From positions 95,640 to 159,639 of the forward strand of contig NZ_MVDI01000010.1 of assembly GCF_002939305.1 (NCBI RefSeq): a DNA stretch of 64,000 bases, given 5' to 3'. Each line of letters begins with the position of its first letter. Within the stretch, counting starts at the first letter, position 1. This DNA comes from Chroococcidiopsis sp. TS-821 (lineage in GTDB: Bacteria; Cyanobacteriota; Cyanobacteriia; Cyanobacteriales; Chroococcidiopsidaceae). Below the pieces are notes generated by a model. That model did no database searches and was not told the origin of the DNA. It worked only from the letters and a program-made list of their open reading frames with translations. Shown piece by piece: positions 32,226 through 41,723 of this stretch. Both the position numbers and the translations under genes were made by a program.

Positions 32226-33116
32226 ATGGTTCTTTACAAACTGGAAGATTTCGATCCTGACTATCGTGATAGTTTCGATGGTAACGATATTAAAGGATAC
32301 GACGTTTACACAGACGTAAATAACGAAAATGTTGGTACTATCAAAAATATCTTGGTAGATGAAGCCGGACACTTTCGCTACTTTGTAGTTGATACAGGTT
32401 TTTGGATTTTTGGTAAAGAAGTTCTATTACCTGTTGGTCGTGCGCGGATCGATCAAGGAGCAAGAAGAGTTGTTGCCTCAGGCTTGACAAAAGAGCAAGT
32501 CGAAGCTTTACCCGAATTTAGCGATGATTTGCGCGTAGATTACGATTATGAAGAGCGCGTACGTGGAGTCTATCGTCCACAAACAGTAGAGTCAACGGCA
32601 CCCCTAGATGCACCTACAGCGACTACAGCAGGTGCAGTTACGCCGCGTGCCAATCCAGAATACGATCGCGATACCTACGACTACTACCAACACGACGCTG
32701 ATCTATACAACATGAATCGGCAGGATCAGCAATCGCTTAAGCTTTATGAAGAGCGGTTAGTTGCTAATAAGACACGTAGAAAAGCAGGCGAAGTATCGAT
32801 TGGCAAGAAGGTAGAAACTGAAACAGCGCAAGTTTCGATACCAGTAGAAAAAGAAAAAGTTGTTGTAGAACGCACGACGCCTACCGATACTCAAGCGGTC
32901 GCATCTCCTGGATCTGATGCTTTCCGCGAGGGTGAAGTGGCTCGCGTAGAATTGCACGAAGAAGCAGCAGATGTTCAAAAAGAAGCATTTGTGCGTGAAG
33001 AAGTTAAGGTGAAGAAAGTTACTGAACAAGACACTGTCAATGCCCAAGAAACAATTCGAAAAGAAGAGTTAGATTTAGGTAAATCAGGCAACTTGAATAC
33101 TGACCAAAGAAGTTAG
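32226..33116 (+). CDS. PRC-barrel plus DUF2382 (YsnF/AvaK) stress-type protein
   Basis: 296 residues from the ATG at 32226, chosen because AGGAGGG sits 6 bases upstream and the protein then starts MVLYKLEDFDPDYRD; an ATG 8 codons earlier has no such site. The N-terminal PRC barrel is at about residues 10-90 (GNDIKGYDVYTDVNNENVGT). A variable linker is rich in Asp/Tyr (RDTYDYYQHD), followed by a DUF2382 domain about 175-290 (LKLYEERLVANKTRRKAGEV) with alternating Val/Glu/Lys strands. Proteins of this type accumulate under desiccation, salt or general stress in cyanobacteria and Bacillus; molecular function is not established. It has its own terminator. Confidence 0.88.
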   Translation: MVLYKLEDFDPDYRDSFDGNDIKGYDVYTDVNNENVGTIKNILVDEAGHFRYFVVDTGFWIFGKEVLLPVGRARIDQGARRVVASGLTKEQVEALPEFSDDLRVDYDYEERVRGVYRPQTVESTAPLDAPTATTAGAVTPRANPEYDRDTYDYYQHDADLYNMNRQDQQSLKLYEERLVANKTRRKAGEVSIGKKVETETAQVSIPVEKEKVVVERTTPTDTQAVASPGSDAFREGEVARVELHEEAADVQKEAFVREEVKVKKVTEQDTVNAQETIRKEELDLGKSGNLNTDQRS

Positions 33117-33166
33117 GTTACGTTGAAAGTGTCTACTTATCTGATTCCTTAAACTGATAGCAGCAT

Positions 33167-33200
33167 TAAGTCCTTGAATTTAATCGAGGGCTTATTTTTT
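33167..33200 (+). terminator. Rho-independent terminator of the PRC-barrel gene
   Basis: An 11-bp stem TAAGTCCTTGA / TCGAGGGCTTA (33167-33177 with 33184-33194, two G-T pairs), loop ATTTAA, then six T residues (33195-33200). It lies 50 bases after the stop. Confidence 0.88.
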
Positions 33201-33254
33201 ATAAGAAAGAGATAAAGAGCGATTTTCGTTAAAAAGGCTGGAGTGCTAGATGTT

Positions 33255-33833
33255 TTAATTGTAGTAGCTTGGTTCGTTGCCAGGTTTCCATTTAATATTG
33301 CATCCAATACTGGGTTTTTGATCAAAATTTACAGACTTTCCACTTAAAGTTGCATCAATTGCTGCGCGCAAATCTTTACCAGTTACGGGTATGCCGTTAC
33401 TCGGTCGGCTATCATCTAACTGACCGCGATAAACTAACTTATGGTCAGCATCGAATAAAAAGAAATCTGGCGTGCAAGCTGCAGTGTAAGCCTTAGCAAC
33501 TTCTTGGCTTTCATCAAAGCATATGGGAAATAAAAACCCAGCTTCTTCCGCCATGACTTTTAATTGTTCCGGTGCATCATCTGGGTATTTATTGATATCG
33601 TTAGAGCTAATCGCCACGATTCCAAGATTGCTAGCAGCGTAGTCCTTGCCTATGTTTGCAAGTTCTGATTTGACGTGTTTGACAAACGGACAGTGCTGAC
33701 AGATAAACATGACTAGCAGTGGCTTTCCCGCAAAACTTGATAGTGAAATTGTCTGTCCGCTTACGACATCTGGTAACTCAAAGTTTGGTGCTTGCGTACC
33801 TAAAGGCAACATAGTTGAAGCAGTTTTTACCAT
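33255..33833 (-). CDS. Thioredoxin-like redoxin (AhpC/TSA-TlpA type)
   Basis: 192 residues, thioredoxin fold with an active-site C45-Q-H-C48 in MFICQHCPFVKHV, followed by the peroxiredoxin-like GIVAISSNDINKYPDDAPEQ and a cis-Pro region (CTPDFFLFDADHKLVYRGQLDD). No signal peptide, so cytoplasmic. It is a thiol oxidoreductase or peroxiredoxin relative; the exact substrate is not known. Length and motif order fit the family well. Confidence 0.88.
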   Translation of the reverse strand: MVKTASTMLPLGTQAPNFELPDVVSGQTISLSSFAGKPLLVMFICQHCPFVKHVKSELANIGKDYAASNLGIVAISSNDINKYPDDAPEQLKVMAEEAGFLFPICFDESQEVAKAYTAACTPDFFLFDADHKLVYRGQLDDSRPSNGIPVTGKDLRAAIDATLSGKSVNFDQKPSIGCNIKWKPGNEPSYYN

Positions 33834-33905
33834 AACTAGAGTTGCTCCTGCACGTTTTGAATTTTATCTATATGGTAAAGTAAATATCTCAAGCGTGAAT
33901 TGCAC

Positions 33906-34649
33906 CTAATAATCTGGGGGATGTTGAAAAGCGCCGATGATTTGGTGCAGGTGTTGCGCGATCGCCAGTAATTTCATCTCGCACCACCGCTGACCGACTA
34001 TTTGCATTCCGATGGGTAATCCATTTTCAGTCGAGCCAATCGGAATTACCACGACCGGATGACCTGTAAAGCTAAAAGGTATTGTATACGCACCTGATGC
34101 CATGAGATATGGGACGTTTTTCTCGTCAATTTCGATTGCTATTCCTGTAGGGCGGTGCGTAAATGCAGATGTCATCGTAACTGGGCATAGTAATGCATCG
34201 CATGCTTCAAGTTCGCGATCCATTTGCGCAGTTAAGCGATCGCGTTCGGCGAACGCGGCAAAATAGTTTTTGAGATTTGCGTTGAAAAACGCTGACAAGC
34301 CAATTTTTTTAGCAACATTACTTTGCTGACGTAATCTGCGATCGCATTGTGCAGTTGCTTCGCGCTACATCAAAGAAGACGAGTCGCGCGCAAAATCAAG
34401 ATTAAACGGTTGCTGGTGTGGTGAAATATAAGCAAAAAGTGCAAATGGAATCCACTTTTCCACAATAATCTTAGTCTCTATTAATTTTTGAGCAACGGAC
34501 TGGAGTGCAGCTTTCATTGTTTGCGCAACTGGATACAAATCGATTTCATCTGTCCAAGCAAGACGGAGATTGTGAAAATTCGGTGTATCGAGTGGAATTG
34601 GTGGAACTTCTGGTTGACGCGGATCAGCCCCAGCAATTAATGAGAGGAC
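33906..34649 (-). pseudogene. Amidase (AS family) remnant lacking the catalytic N-terminal half
   Basis: One minus-strand frame runs from about 34649 to the stop at 33906 and reads as the C-terminal half of an amidase-signature enzyme: LSLIAGADPRQPEVPPIPLD, then RLAWTDEIDLYPVAQTMKAA, and later CDALLCPVTMTSAFTHRP and FSFTGHPVVVIPIGS. A single in-frame TAG lies at 34365-34367. The N-terminal half with the Lys-Ser-Ser triad and Gly/Ser-rich signature is absent; upstream the sequence runs straight into the next gene's leader. An intact open part (34298-33906) remains, but no activity is possible. Confidence 0.85.
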
Positions 34650-34719
34650 TCATAGACACTTACTAACCCGTCGCTTCGTATGATAGGGTAAAAGATTTGT
34701 TACTATGCGCCCAAAACTC

Positions 34720-36231
34720 ATGGCTACACAGACAACTTATCAGTACAAACCACTGTATAAGCCTAACCAATTGCTTTATGGTACTGGGCAAACCGCAGTT
34801 GTTACAGGATGGACCATGAAACAGGCGATCGCCAAAAAACTCCATCCCCACGAATATGCAGCGATCGGACAGTTGTATTCTCCTACACGCGGTATTAGTT
34901 TCCTAATTCGTAATTTACTTGCTAACCCTCATGTCCGCTTTTTAGTCGTCCTCAATGCTACCAAAGAAGACAAAAATGCTGGTGCGGGAATCTGTTTATT
35001 AGACTTTTTTCGTTACGGCTTCGAGAAAGGTTACAGCGATACAGGACGCGAGACTTGGGTGATTCGCTCTGAAATTACAGGCTACATAGATATTGAAATT
35101 ACAGCAGAAGCACTTGAAATATTAAGGGAAGCGATCGCCTATCAAGAAGCAAGTTCAATTAACGAAGCTGTATCTTGTGTGCGTTCTTTTGCTGCAAAAG
35201 ATATAGAACCGTGGGGAGTCCCGTTAGAATTTCCGATTACTGAAGCTACACCTACTGTTCTACCAGGAGTACGTTACGGTCATCGCATTGAAGGAAAAAC
35301 GATTGCTGAGACTTGGGTAAAAATCATTCATCGCATTAAAACAACGGGTACAATTCGACCCACAGGTTACGATGGGCAATGGCAAGAATTGATTGATTTA
35401 ATGGCGATCGTCACCGATGAACCTGAAGATTTCTACTTTCCTGAACCGAATTATTTACCCTGTAGTAAAAACTTTATTCAAGAATACGTTTCCCAAATTT
35501 TAGACGACGCACCATATCAAGAAGGCGTGAAATACACTTACGGACAAAGACTGCGATCGCACTTCGGGCGCGATCAAATTGAACAAGTTATTCAAAAACT
35601 TATTAAAGATCTAGACTCAGCTAGAGCGGTTATGTCTTTATGGGATGTTGAAGATCATCAAGATAATAGCAGTCCCCCTTGTCTCAATCACATTTGGGTA
35701 AGAGTTATTGAGAATGAACTTTCTTTAACCGCAACTTTTCGCAGTAATGATATGTTTTCTGCATGGGCTGCAAACGCCATGGGATTGAGGGCTTTACAAC
35801 GACATATTCGTAACGAAATTGCTTATCGGTCGGAACACAATTTACGCATGGGACCATTAATTACAATGAGTCAAAGTGCGCATATATATTCCGACTGCTG
35901 GGAAAATGCAGAGCAAGTAATTCAAACTGAATATCCTAAAATTTGCCAACAAAGAGATTACAACGATCCTTCGGGTAGTTTTGTTATCAATATTCAAGAT
36001 AGTCAAATAGTTGTCGAACACATGACACCAGGAACCGGAGAAGTTGTCAACTGCTACTCTGGTAAATCAGCAACCCAACTTTATCGACAAATTGCCGCAG
36101 CTTGTCCAGCTTTACAAGTCGAACACGCAATGTATTTAGGAACCGAATTACAAAAAGCCGAAACGGCTTTATCTCTACAACAAGATTATCAACAAGATAA
36201 ACCTTTTATACTTGTTACTTCGTACAAGTAA
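34720..36231 (+). CDS. Thymidylate-synthase-like protein fused to DUF4346-type domains
   Basis: 503 residues from the ATG at 34720 (MATQTTYQYKPLYK; another ATG is 5 codons upstream). The N-terminal region (1-170) has GQTAVVTGWTMKQAIAKKL and a DUF4346/MtrA-like block around LYSPTRGISFLIRNLL. The centre is ThyA-like: PPC321L (the family's nucleophile Cys context) and R341-S-N-D344 (the RSxD nucleotide-binding motif), then AANAMGLRALQ. The C-terminus (about 420-500) is a DUF4346 domain (DPSGSFVINIQDSQIVVEHM). ThyA makes dTMP from dUMP with methylene-THF. dcd, which feeds dUTP, lies 550 bases away, which supports a deoxypyrimidine role. Activity is not certain because other ThyA motifs are weak. 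Confidence 0.75.
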   Translation: MATQTTYQYKPLYKPNQLLYGTGQTAVVTGWTMKQAIAKKLHPHEYAAIGQLYSPTRGISFLIRNLLANPHVRFLVVLNATKEDKNAGAGICLLDFFRYGFEKGYSDTGRETWVIRSEITGYIDIEITAEALEILREAIAYQEASSINEAVSCVRSFAAKDIEPWGVPLEFPITEATPTVLPGVRYGHRIEGKTIAETWVKIIHRIKTTGTIRPTGYDGQWQELIDLMAIVTDEPEDFYFPEPNYLPCSKNFIQEYVSQILDDAPYQEGVKYTYGQRLRSHFGRDQIEQVIQKLIKDLDSARAVMSLWDVEDHQDNSSPPCLNHIWVRVIENELSLTATFRSNDMFSAWAANAMGLRALQRHIRNEIAYRSEHNLRMGPLITMSQSAHIYSDCWENAEQVIQTEYPKICQQRDYNDPSGSFVINIQDSQIVVEHMTPGTGEVVNCYSGKSATQLYRQIAAACPALQVEHAMYLGTELQKAETALSLQQDYQQDKPFILVTSYK

Positions 36232-36339
36232 ACATTATCTAACCATAAAGCATATTTGCTTTAAAAGCTGTATTAAGAACTATATCTATCAATATTTCAA
36301 TTAGCGCTATGCTCTAGTAAACATGAGTATTCTAGGCAA

Positions 36340-36717
36340 ATGTGGAAGTTTAAACTAGGAATCTTTAGGAAGCAAGATAGCTTTCCTCAAGTTTTATCGA
36401 CAGAAGCAATGCGATTGAAAGTAACTATGGCTAAGGCTAAGCAAAAAGGCTTAGACCCACAATTTGAGTCAGAAGTCCAAGATATTATTAGGGATATGAT
36501 AGTTTTGATGCCTTTCGCCAATCAATTTCGAGAACTAGGAAAAGCTGTACAATCTCTTTGCTCTTTAGAAGAATTGCTATCTGCTACTGAAATTAAAATA
36601 GAAGAGCAACGCATCTTATCACTCTACTTTGAATTAAAATCAGATAAGTCTTTTAAACGGTTTTATAAAGCCCTTAATCGGCAAGGAATATCAGAGTTAC
36701 CATTCCTCAAAGATTAG
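36340..36717 (+). CDS. Hypothetical protein between the ThyA-like gene and dcd
   Basis: 125 residues, mostly alpha-helical and charged (RLKVTMAKAKQKGLDPQFES; ATEIKIEEQRILSLYFELKS), no signal peptide or membrane segment and no motif I recognise. It starts with ATG 108 bases after the ThyA-like gene and is convergent with dcd. Lower HIP1 content and higher AT than its neighbours suggest a younger or faster-evolving gene. Confidence 0.55.
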   Translation: MWKFKLGIFRKQDSFPQVLSTEAMRLKVTMAKAKQKGLDPQFESEVQDIIRDMIVLMPFANQFRELGKAVQSLCSLEELLSATEIKIEEQRILSLYFELKSDKSFKRFYKALNRQGISELPFLKD

Positions 36718-36781
36718 ACATAAAAAATTCACGTATTTCTTTACTTATTTTAAAATTTGTCCTATGTGGAATACTGAAAAA

Positions 36782-37375
36782 TCACACTTTAGCCAGGGTA
36801 ACAACCTGTGGCTGGTCTTGATATTTCCCTTTGCGAGCTTCATAACTCGTTGCGCAGGGTTCTCCCTCTAAAAAGAGTAACTGCACGACACCTTCCGACG
36901 CATAAATCCGACAATCTGCACTTGAAGAATTAGAAAATTCTAAAGTTAAATGACCGCGCCATGCAGCTTCGGCAGGAGTTAGGTTAGCTATAATACCACA
37001 GCGCGCGTATGTTGATTTACCAATGCAAATAACTGTAATATTTTCGGGAACTGCTAATTTTTCCAATGCAACTCCTAAACCGTAAGAGTGGGCGGGCAAA
37101 ATAAAATAACTACCGTTACTATCTGTATGCAGTTGCGTTGGTTCTAAATTCTGAGGATTAAAATTTTTGGGGTCGACAACAGTTCCAGGAATATGACGAA
37201 AGATCCGGAACTCAACTGGTGAAAGTCGAATATCGTAACCGTAGGAAGACAGACCATAGCTAATTACAGGTCTGAATAACGTAGTTTCCTGTACTTGTCG
37301 AATTAAAGTCGGCTCAAAAGGTACAATCATACCCTTCTGCGCCATGTGTGAAATCCAAACGTCGTTTTTAATCAC
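36782..37375 (-). CDS. dcd: dCTP deaminase
   Basis: 197 residues. Trimeric enzyme of the dUTPase fold, converting dCTP to dUTP plus ammonia, the route to dUMP and dTMP. Visible motifs: ISYGLSSYGYDIRLS, GKSTYARCG (substrate Ser/Arg) and the catalytic Glu in NLTPAEAAWRGHLTLEFSNS; the C-terminal GKYQDQPQVVTLAKV closes the active site. The alternative, bifunctional dCTP deaminase/dUTPase, is less likely from the length and motif spacing. Confidence 0.95.
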   Translation of the reverse strand: MIKNDVWISHMAQKGMIVPFEPTLIRQVQETTLFRPVISYGLSSYGYDIRLSPVEFRIFRHIPGTVVDPKNFNPQNLEPTQLHTDSNGSYFILPAHSYGLGVALEKLAVPENITVICIGKSTYARCGIIANLTPAEAAWRGHLTLEFSNSSSADCRIYASEGVVQLLFLEGEPCATSYEARKGKYQDQPQVVTLAKV

Positions 37376-37619
37376 AGTTTTCTAAATAATCGCAACCGAA
37401 ATACTATAGCAAGGGTCAAAGGTCACAGATCAGAGGTTAGAGTTACGAAGACATTTGAAGCAATTGCTAAATATTTTGTATAAGTAGGTGGGCATAATTA
37501 AATATCACATACAACATTTATCGGGTAATAGGTAATAAATACTGCTTGCCCAATGACCAATTACCAGCCTTAAAGTTCTATTCATTTTTACCCACTTACT
37601 TAGCTATTGAGCTGTTATA

Positions 37620-38156
37620 TTACGGTCTGTCGCTTCTGCGCACTTGCGTAATTTGATCGGCAACATCAAGTAGTGGTTGCGGCATTTCGGGTCCTGTGAG
37701 AATAATATCTACATGACCAGGGCGTTTATCTAACAAAGCTAAGACTTCTTCTAGCTCAATCAAACCAAAATTAATCGCTAAGCTTAACTCATCTAATACA
37801 ACTAAAGAATATTTGCCCTCTAACACAACTTGCTGTGTATGTTGCCACAATTGACGTAACGATTGGTTTTCAGCGTCGTCTAACTGAGGTGTATCGATGT
37901 AGCGTGGCAAGTCGCAGCGAATCCAATCCAAATGCTGTCCTAGCCGCGTTGGGTGCTCGTGTCCTTGATTAATTCCACCTTTGAGGAACTGCACTACTAA
38001 AACTGGAGTTCCTTGTCCAGCAATTCGTAACGCTTGCGCCATCACATTTGTAAAAAAACTGCGGTGCGAGCAAGTAAATACTTGCACCAACCCTTCTACT
38101 GGATAGGGTGAACCGCAAGTCGAATTTAAAGCTGGATTTTCAAGCTGGGCAACCAT
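37620..38156 (-). CDS. CobO/BtuR-like protein with a degenerate P-loop
   Basis: 178 residues with the overall pattern of ATP:cob(I)alamin adenosyltransferase CobO/CobA: an N-terminal strand plus loop, LVVQFLKGGINQGHEHP, LVVLDELSLAINFGLIELEE (Walker B-like) and RPGHVDIILTGPEMPQPLLD. Where the family has the Walker A GDGKGKTTAA, this protein has residues 28-36 TCSHRSFFT: neither the Gly residues nor the Lys is present. ATP binding of the normal kind is therefore doubtful. It may be a non-catalytic paralogue, a cobalamin binder or regulator, or have another role. The reading frame is otherwise intact, so it is not obviously a pseudogene. Confidence 0.75.
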   Translation of the reverse strand: MVAQLENPALNSTCGSPYPVEGLVQVFTCSHRSFFTNVMAQALRIAGQGTPVLVVQFLKGGINQGHEHPTRLGQHLDWIRCDLPRYIDTPQLDDAENQSLRQLWQHTQQVVLEGKYSLVVLDELSLAINFGLIELEEVLALLDKRPGHVDIILTGPEMPQPLLDVADQITQVRRSDRP

Positions 38157-38356
38157 AGCACGATTTAGAATGAGGTGTGAGGAATAACAGCCAGATATAT
38201 AGCGTACTTCTTCTGTTTGTCCTTTAATAAAACACTAGATATGCTTTTACGTCAACTGGCACAGAGTAGTAGTTTAACTCAATATGTAGCGATCGCACTG
38301 CTTTCGCCAACACCAGATGTGCTGTATTCTAATCAAGGTCTTATATAGCAATACCA

Positions 38357-39082
38357 ATGTCCTGGCAACGTCCAGATCGCAGACAACCGCATCAAATGCG
38401 TCCTCATAGCTTTGAACTTGGCTTTACGCGCTTCGCAACTGCATCAGTCCTTGCGAAATGTGGCGATACCCAAGTCCTATGTAACGTCTCTATTCAACCA
38501 GGAGTCCCCAAATTTTTAACCGACTCTGGTCGAGGTTGGTTAACCGCAGAATATCGCATGCTTCCTGGTGCAACTCCCCAGCGGCAAGAACGCGAATTTA
38601 TGCGACTTTCAGGACGTACTCAAGAAATTCAGCGACTGATTGGGCGCAGCTTGCGTGCTGCCCTCGATTTTGAAGCCTTGGGAGAACGAACCGTGATGGT
38701 TGATGCGGATGTATTGCAAGCTGACGCAGGAACTCGTACCACAGCGATTAGTGGCGGCTTTGTAGCGTTAGCGCACGCGATGGATAAGTTATTACAACAG
38801 GGAGTTTTGACGCGATCGCCGATCGTTCACCAAGTCGCAGCCGTTTCGGTAGGATTGTTGCAAGGTGAACCTTTCTTAGATTTAAACTACGTTGAAGACG
38901 TCGCTGCTGAAGTTGATTTCAATGTTGTCATGAACGAGAATCTCGGCATTATCGAAGTCCAAGGAACCGCAGAATCAGGAACTTTTAACCGAACTCAGAT
39001 GAATCAAATTATGGACTTTGCCGAAAAAGGTATTCAAGAATTACTAGAAGCACAACGTCAGGTACTGGGTATGAAATTTTGA
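38357..39082 (+). CDS. rph: Ribonuclease PH
   Basis: 241 residues, hexameric phosphorolytic exoribonuclease that trims tRNA 3' ends. Start [20 protein letters not shown]; conserved [37 protein letters not shown] (phosphate-binding Arg) and [20 protein letters not shown] are complete. It is divergent from the CobO-like gene. Confidence 0.97.
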   Translation: MSWQRPDRRQPHQMRPHSFELGFTRFATASVLAKCGDTQVLCNVSIQPGVPKFLTDSGRGWLTAEYRMLPGATPQRQEREFMRLSGRTQEIQRLIGRSLRAALDFEALGERTVMVDADVLQADAGTRTTAISGGFVALAHAMDKLLQQGVLTRSPIVHQVAAVSVGLLQGEPFLDLNYVEDVAAEVDFNVVMNENLGIIEVQGTAESGTFNRTQMNQIMDFAEKGIQELLEAQRQVLGMKF

Positions 39083-39533
39083 AAAAATAGAGAGTAGTTG
39101 ATTCCAGTTGTCACACTTTTCAGTTATTATTTATCATAATGGAAATCTGTGCAATTTTTTTAAAACACGAGATAATTCAAATATTAAACATTTAAATATA
39201 AGATTAACTATACACCCTACTGCCGCAAAAAATATCAGCTTTTCATAGAAAGTAATTTTTCAGATAGGAGTGAGAGTTAGAGTATTTATTAACATCCACT
39301 CGATTAACTAATACAGAATATAGAGAAAAATTAAGAATATTTGCATTTACAGCAGCATGCAACTGCAGTTTTCTATAACTGAAACTCAGGCACAGTCGTA
39401 CTTTTAGCCTTTACTTGTTATGTCTTAATTCAATTTACCCGACCGTTCTCGCCTACCAATATCTTTGAGACAATTAGAGTCTCATAAACGCCATCAACAA
39501 ACTGATAATAATCAGCACAAGGGAGACAACTTT
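39083..39533. other. Leader region upstream of chlB
   Basis: 451 bases, AT-rich in the first two thirds, with no open frame or RNA gene I can support. It should contain the chlB promoter. GGGAGA at 39521-39526 is the likely chlB ribosome site. Confidence 0.5.
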
Positions 39534-41060
39534 ATGAAATTGGCTTACTGGATGTATGCAGGTCCAGCCCATATTGGTACGCTGCGCATCGCCAGTTCGT
39601 TTAAGAATGTCCACGCTATTATGCACGCTCCATTAGGCGACGACTACTTTAACGTGATGCGATCAATGCTAGAACGCGAAAGAAATTTTACTCCAGTCAC
39701 TGCGAGTATCGTCGATCGCAACGTGCTAGCGCGTGGTTCCCAAGAGAAGGTAGTCGATAACATCACGCGCAAAGATGCAGAAGAACATCCCGACTTAATT
39801 GTGTTGACGCCGACTTGTACATCGAGCATTCTGCAAGAAGACTTAAATAACTTTGTCGAACGCGCCTCCATCGAAGCCAAAGCTGATGTGATGCTAGCCG
39901 ATGTTAACCACTATCGCGTTAACGAACTACAAGCGGCGGATCGGACTTTAGATCAAATTGTGCAGTACTACATCAATAAAGCTCGTCGTAAAGACGAATT
40001 ACCCGCAGGTAAGACCGAAAAACCCTCAGTCAACATTATCGGGATTTCTACGCTTGGTTTCTACAATCAGCACGACTGTACTGAGTTAAAGCGACTGATG
40101 GCTGATTTAGGAATTGAAGTCAATGCCATCATTCCCGAAGGCGCTTCGGTTCGCGAATTAAAGAATTTACCCCGCGCTTGGTTTAATTTAGTGCCATATC
40201 GCGAACTGGGTTTAATGACGGCGCGATATCTAGAGCAAGAATTTGGGATGCCGTATGTTGATATTACACCGATGGGTGTCGTAGAGACAGCCCGATGCAT
40301 TCGCAAGATTCAGCAGGTCATTAACGCCCAAGGTGCGGATGTTGATTACGAAGAGTTTATTGAAAACCAAACGTTGTATGTTTCGCAAGCAGCATGGTTC
40401 TCGCGTTCGATTGACTGCCAAAACTTAACAGGAAAAAAAGCTGTGGTGTTTGGTGATAATACGCACGCGGCGGCGATGACGAAGATTTTGGCGCGAGAAA
40501 TGGGTATTCACGTTGTTTGGGCAGGAACTTACTGCAAATACGACGCAGATTGGTTCCGCGAACAAGTCAGTGAATATTGCGATGAAGTCATTATTAGCGA
40601 TGATAACGGCGCGATTGGTGATGCGATCGCTCGCGTCGAACCCGCAGCAATTTTTGGTACGCAAATGGAACGTCACGTGGGTAAGCGACTGAATATTCCT
40701 TGCGGTGTGATTGCAGCCCCAATTCACATTCAAAACTTCCCGATTGGTTACAAGCCTTTCTTGGGTTACGAAGGCACAAATCAAGTTGCCGATTTGGTCT
40801 ACAATTCGTTTACTTTAGGCATGGAAGATCACTTGCTCGAAATCTTCGGCGGGCACGATACGAAGGAAGTGATTACCAAAGGAATTTCTGCGGATTCAGA
40901 CTTGACTTGGAACAAAGAAGCGCAAGCTGAATTAAATAAAGTTCCTGGTTTTGTGCGGGGTAAAGTCAAACGCAACACCGAAAAATTTGCCCGCGATCGC
41001 GGTTTAAGCGAAATTACACTCGAAGTGATGTACGCGGCGAAAGAAGCTGTCGGTGCCTAA
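39534..41060 (+). CDS. chlB: Light-independent protochlorophyllide reductase subunit B
   Basis: 508 residues from the ATG at 39534, which gives the invariant [18 protein letters not shown] start and has AGGGAGA in front; an in-frame ATG 23 codons earlier adds only a non-conserved Lys/Gln/Asn-rich tail. ChlB and ChlN form the nitrogenase-MoFe-like catalytic part of the dark-operative enzyme; ChlL donates electrons. It reduces ring D of protochlorophyllide without light. Conserved [14 protein letters not shown] and [13 protein letters not shown] are intact, as is the C-terminal DUF3365-like helix region ([13 protein letters not shown]). chlL and chlN are not next to it. Confidence 0.98.
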   Translation: MKLAYWMYAGPAHIGTLRIASSFKNVHAIMHAPLGDDYFNVMRSMLERERNFTPVTASIVDRNVLARGSQEKVVDNITRKDAEEHPDLIVLTPTCTSSILQEDLNNFVERASIEAKADVMLADVNHYRVNELQAADRTLDQIVQYYINKARRKDELPAGKTEKPSVNIIGISTLGFYNQHDCTELKRLMADLGIEVNAIIPEGASVRELKNLPRAWFNLVPYRELGLMTARYLEQEFGMPYVDITPMGVVETARCIRKIQQVINAQGADVDYEEFIENQTLYVSQAAWFSRSIDCQNLTGKKAVVFGDNTHAAAMTKILAREMGIHVVWAGTYCKYDADWFREQVSEYCDEVIISDDNGAIGDAIARVEPAAIFGTQMERHVGKRLNIPCGVIAAPIHIQNFPIGYKPFLGYEGTNQVADLVYNSFTLGMEDHLLEIFGGHDTKEVITKGISADSDLTWNKEAQAELNKVPGFVRGKVKRNTEKFARDRGLSEITLEVMYAAKEAVGA

Positions 41061-41065
41061 GTTAG

Positions 41066-41085
41066 GGGTGGGCTTTTGCCCACTC
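41066..41085. terminator. Hairpin between chlB and the azlD relic
   Basis: GTGGGC-TTTT-GCCCAC (41068-41083), extendable by a G-T and a G-C pair, starting 6 bases after the chlB stop. No T-run follows, so it may protect or process the chlB 3' end rather than terminate by itself. Confidence 0.5.
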
Positions 41086-41373
41086 TATGCTGCTATTGCT
41101 CCAAAAACAAGACAACCTAAGGCAATTCGGAAAACGAGTGGTAGTTTAAAGACGCTGGCGATAATGACAACAATGGTTGCGGCGATCGCACTTCCGGTTG
41201 TTTGTGGTGTTTGGCTCAAATCAACAATACCGCTGATTGCCATGACGAGAATTACAGCAAAGGGAATGTGATGTATCCGCGCCGATTGGTATTGGTTTTG
41301 CTGCCCAAACGCCGAGGCTACACATTAGGTAGGTACCTAAGCCAGATAGTAGAATGATGAGCCAGATGTTCAT
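41085..41373 (-). pseudogene. azlD: azlD-type branched-chain amino acid exporter subunit, frameshifted
   Basis: From the minus-strand ATG at 41373: MNIWLIILLSGLGTYLMCSL, the usual AzlD start, up to about residue 33. The frame then shifts and continues IPFAVILVMAISGIVDLSQT and VFKLPLVFRIALGCLVFGAI to a TAG at 41085. Both halves together give nearly a full AzlD (about 100 residues). A few codons around the shift are lost (the family has an arginine-rich stretch there). A 72-codon plus-strand frame here is only the shadow. Confidence 0.8.
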
Positions 41374-41404
41374 GTTAACGAACTACAAAGACGCAAAGGA
41401 AGGA

Positions 41405-41675
41405 TTATTGATTTGGTAAAAGCGCTACTACGGCTGCAATTGTGAGGATAGACAAGAGGATACTGAGGGTACCGATACTTTGGAGGGATAGTACTAGGAC
41501 AATACCTGCAAGTATTGTGAAGATTGTTTGTTGATTCCAGCTTTTGATGTTATCGGTGAGAAGGCAAATAAACAAGCTAGGGAGGGCAAATTGTAACCAT
41601 TGTGCTGGGATTTGTTGTCCTAGTTGACAGCCGATCCACGTGTTGAGAACCCAAAAAAGCCAGCAAAATAGTGAT
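41405..41675 (-). pseudogene. azlC: azlC-type permease remnant (C-terminal half)
   Basis: Directly upstream of the azlD relic. After an in-frame TAA (41676-41678) the minus strand reads LFWVLNTWIGCQLGQQIPAQ, FALPSLFICLLTDNIKSWNQ and IGTLSILLSILTIAAVVALL to a TAA at 41405. This is the C-terminal half of the AzlC branched-chain amino acid permease. The N-terminal half (roughly 130-150 residues) is gone. With the frameshifted azlD this shows that a whole azlCD exporter was lost. Confidence 0.75.
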
Positions 41676-41723
41676 TATTTCCCCGAAGGAAACTTAACCC
41701 CGGTCCTTGACCCCTGCTATAGC

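Noticed and set aside
34663..34851. 62-codon minus-strand frame before the ThyA-like gene
   Set aside because: Overlaps the conserved start of the ThyA-like gene in antisense and shows no family.
38241..38348. 35-codon plus-strand frame before rph (MLLRQLAQSSSL...)
   Set aside because: Has an ATG but no ribosome site or homology I can see; too short to support.
41053..41271. 72-codon plus-strand frame after chlB
   Set aside because: It is antisense to the AzlD relic, whose minus-strand reading is clear.
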